Part shown: in pieces, positions 40,604-41,602 of the stretch
Position numbering within the stretch: position 1 is the first letter of the stretch
Layout: every line of letters begins with the position of its first letter
Source: an uncultured Oscillospiraceae bacterium
GTDB taxonomy: Bacteria > Bacillota > Clostridia > Oscillospirales > Oscillospiraceae
DNA length: 41,602 nucleotides
NCBI GenBank assembly: GCA_905234625.1
Contig: CAJOIC010000019.1
Location: 1 to 41,602 of the forward strand
Direction: 5' to 3'
Translations under genes and position numbers: made by a program
Notes under the pieces: model-generated
Database searches by the model: none
Told to the model about the DNA's origin: nothing
The model's input: only the letters and a program-made list of their open reading frames with translations

Positions 40604-41602
40604 ATGAAGCACATCGAAGCTGATATCTGCGTGGTCGGCGGCGGTCTTTCCGGCCTGACTGCGGCAACTCAGGCTGCTGAGAAGGGCGCTGCGGTCGTCG
40701 TCTTTGAGAAGAGCGGCACCACCGGCGGCGCGGCCAACATGGGCATGGCTTTCTTCGCCGTGGAGTCCCATGTCCAGCGCGATCAGATGTACGCCTGGAC
40801 GAAGGACGACGCCTTTAAGTTCATGATGGAGTACAACCACTGGAAGGCCGACGCGCAGACCGTCCGCCGCTGGTTCAACATGTCCGCCTCCACGGTGGAG
40901 TGGGTGGAGAACTTCGGCGTGGAGATCCTGGGCGCCTACAAGTATTTCCAGGATTCCCATACCACCCAGCACATGATCAAGCTCCCCGGCGCCAACAAGC
41001 CCGCCGAGCGTCAGGCCAGCCACATGGTCAAGCTCATGACCGACTATGCCAACTCCATGGAGGTGGACTTCCACTTCCGCACCCCCGCCCGGGAACTCAT
41101 CATGGGCGATAAGGGCCAGGTCCTGGGCGTCATCGCCGTGGACGAGTCCGGCGAGGAGATCGAGTGCCTGGCGGACGCCGTCATCATCGGCACCGGCGGC
41201 ATCGGCAACAACGTCGAGATGATCAAGCAGTATCTGGGCTTCGAGTGGGGCAAGGATATGTTCACCTTCCGCATCCCCGGCCTGGACGGCGACGGTATGA
41301 AGATGGCCTGGAAGGTCGGCGCGACCGAGGCTCCCATCTCCATGGAGGTCACCTACAATACCCCCGGCACCACCGACGTGTTCAAGACCCTGTCCGAGAC
41401 CATGCGCCAGCCCTCCTGCATCATGGTGAACATCCACGGCGAGCGCATCATCAACGAGCAGATCATGAACAACACCACCTTTACCGGCAACGCCATCAAC
41501 GCTCAGGCCGGTCACCGCGCCTTCTCCATCATCGGCCAGGACGGCATCGACTACATGAAGGAGCACGGCCTCGACTACATCACCTATCACCACGCGGTCA
41601 AG
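40604..41602 (+). CDS. FAD-binding fumarate reductase-like flavoprotein (3' end missing)
   Basis: The first 333 residues of a longer protein are open to the window edge, with AGGAGG at 40588-40593. The Rossmann motif is DICVVGGGLSGLTAATQAAEKG, followed by VVFEKSGTTGGAANMGMAFFAVES and later ADAVIIGTGGIGNN, as in the FrdA/SdhA-like flavoproteins that reduce or oxidise unsaturated acids. There is no signal peptide, no Tat motif and no FMN-binding domain at the N-terminus, so this part looks cytoplasmic. Further domains could follow beyond the edge. The C-terminal active-site part is absent, so the substrate class cannot be judged. Neighbouring MFS and barrel-like genes suggest a pathway for an imported acid. 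Confidence 0.88.
   Translation, partial: MKHIEADICVVGGGLSGLTAATQAAEKGAAVVVFEKSGTTGGAANMGMAFFAVESHVQRDQMYAWTKDDAFKFMMEYNHWKADAQTVRRWFNMSASTVEWVENFGVEILGAYKYFQDSHTTQHMIKLPGANKPAERQASHMVKLMTDYANSMEVDFHFRTPARELIMGDKGQVLGVIAVDESGEEIECLADAVIIGTGGIGNNVEMIKQYLGFEWGKDMFTFRIPGLDGDGMKMAWKVGATEAPISMEVTYNTPGTTDVFKTLSETMRQPSCIMVNIHGERIINEQIMNNTTFTGNAINAQAGHRAFSIIGQDGIDYMKEHGLDYITYHHAVK

Overview
The window (about 41.6 kb, clearly GC-rich) reads as a chromosomal segment of a high-GC, Gram-positive anaerobe of the class Clostridia, most likely an Oscillospiraceae-like gut bacterium. The evidence is the Firmicutes order hprK-murB-rapZ-yvcK-whiA, a class B sortase, S-layer-homology and SH3-like surface proteins, AddAB in place of RecBCD, zinc-type L28 and L31, and consensus sigma-A promoters. 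No rRNA, tRNA, CRISPR array, prophage or transposase gene is visible. The taxonomic placement is inference.

Layout. 1-0.66 kb: 3' part of an unrecognised, frameshifted gene. 0.7-4.8 kb (minus): an FMN-dependent alpha-hydroxy-acid oxidising enzyme, an SGNH hydrolase and the RNA-binding protein Tex. 4.8-7.2 kb (plus): an RlmI-like rRNA methyltransferase and sortase B, followed by a tandem 120-bp palindromic repeat. 7.5-13.4 kb: a YfhO-like membrane protein (minus), then divergently an S-layer/transglutaminase-like surface protein and a lipoprotein with a Ser-Asn microsatellite (plus). A cluster of hairpins and a strong terminator end this block. 13.6-24.7 kb (minus): one long co-directional run, hprK, murB (broken), rapZ, yvcK, whiA, dnaE, hflX, yigZ and a GtrB/CsbB-like glycosyltransferase. 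24.9-30.1 kb (minus): rpmB, an SH3-like surface protein, two membrane proteins, two tandem DUF21-CBS-CorC proteins and GtrA. 30.3-37.4 kb (plus): addB-addA and rpmE. 37.6 kb to the end (plus): a probable operon of a sorted Cys-rich surface protein, an OFA-like MFS carrier, an unrecognised coiled-coil plus barrel-like protein, and a fumarate-reductase-like flavoprotein cut by the window edge.

How the genes fit together. Three proteins match the parts of the three-component glycosylation machinery known for lipoteichoic acid: GtrB/CsbB, GtrA/GtcA and YfhO. Here they are scattered over about 22 kb. Sortase B has a plausible substrate in the window, with a DPKTG motif, a membrane segment and a KKK tail, and that substrate is the first gene of the terminal operon. 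This operon shows highly-expressed-type codon choice, a near-consensus promoter, a weak Rex-like palindrome and an internal terminator just before the flavoprotein. It is the best candidate here for an undescribed system, perhaps uptake and reduction of an organic acid; the substrate is unknown.

Oddities: murB lacks its strictly conserved IPGxxGGA...NAGAYG block and changes frame there; hflX seems to start upstream of its first ATG, possibly at AUA; two copies of a long palindrome (GGGGACGGTTCT type) lie 23 kb apart.
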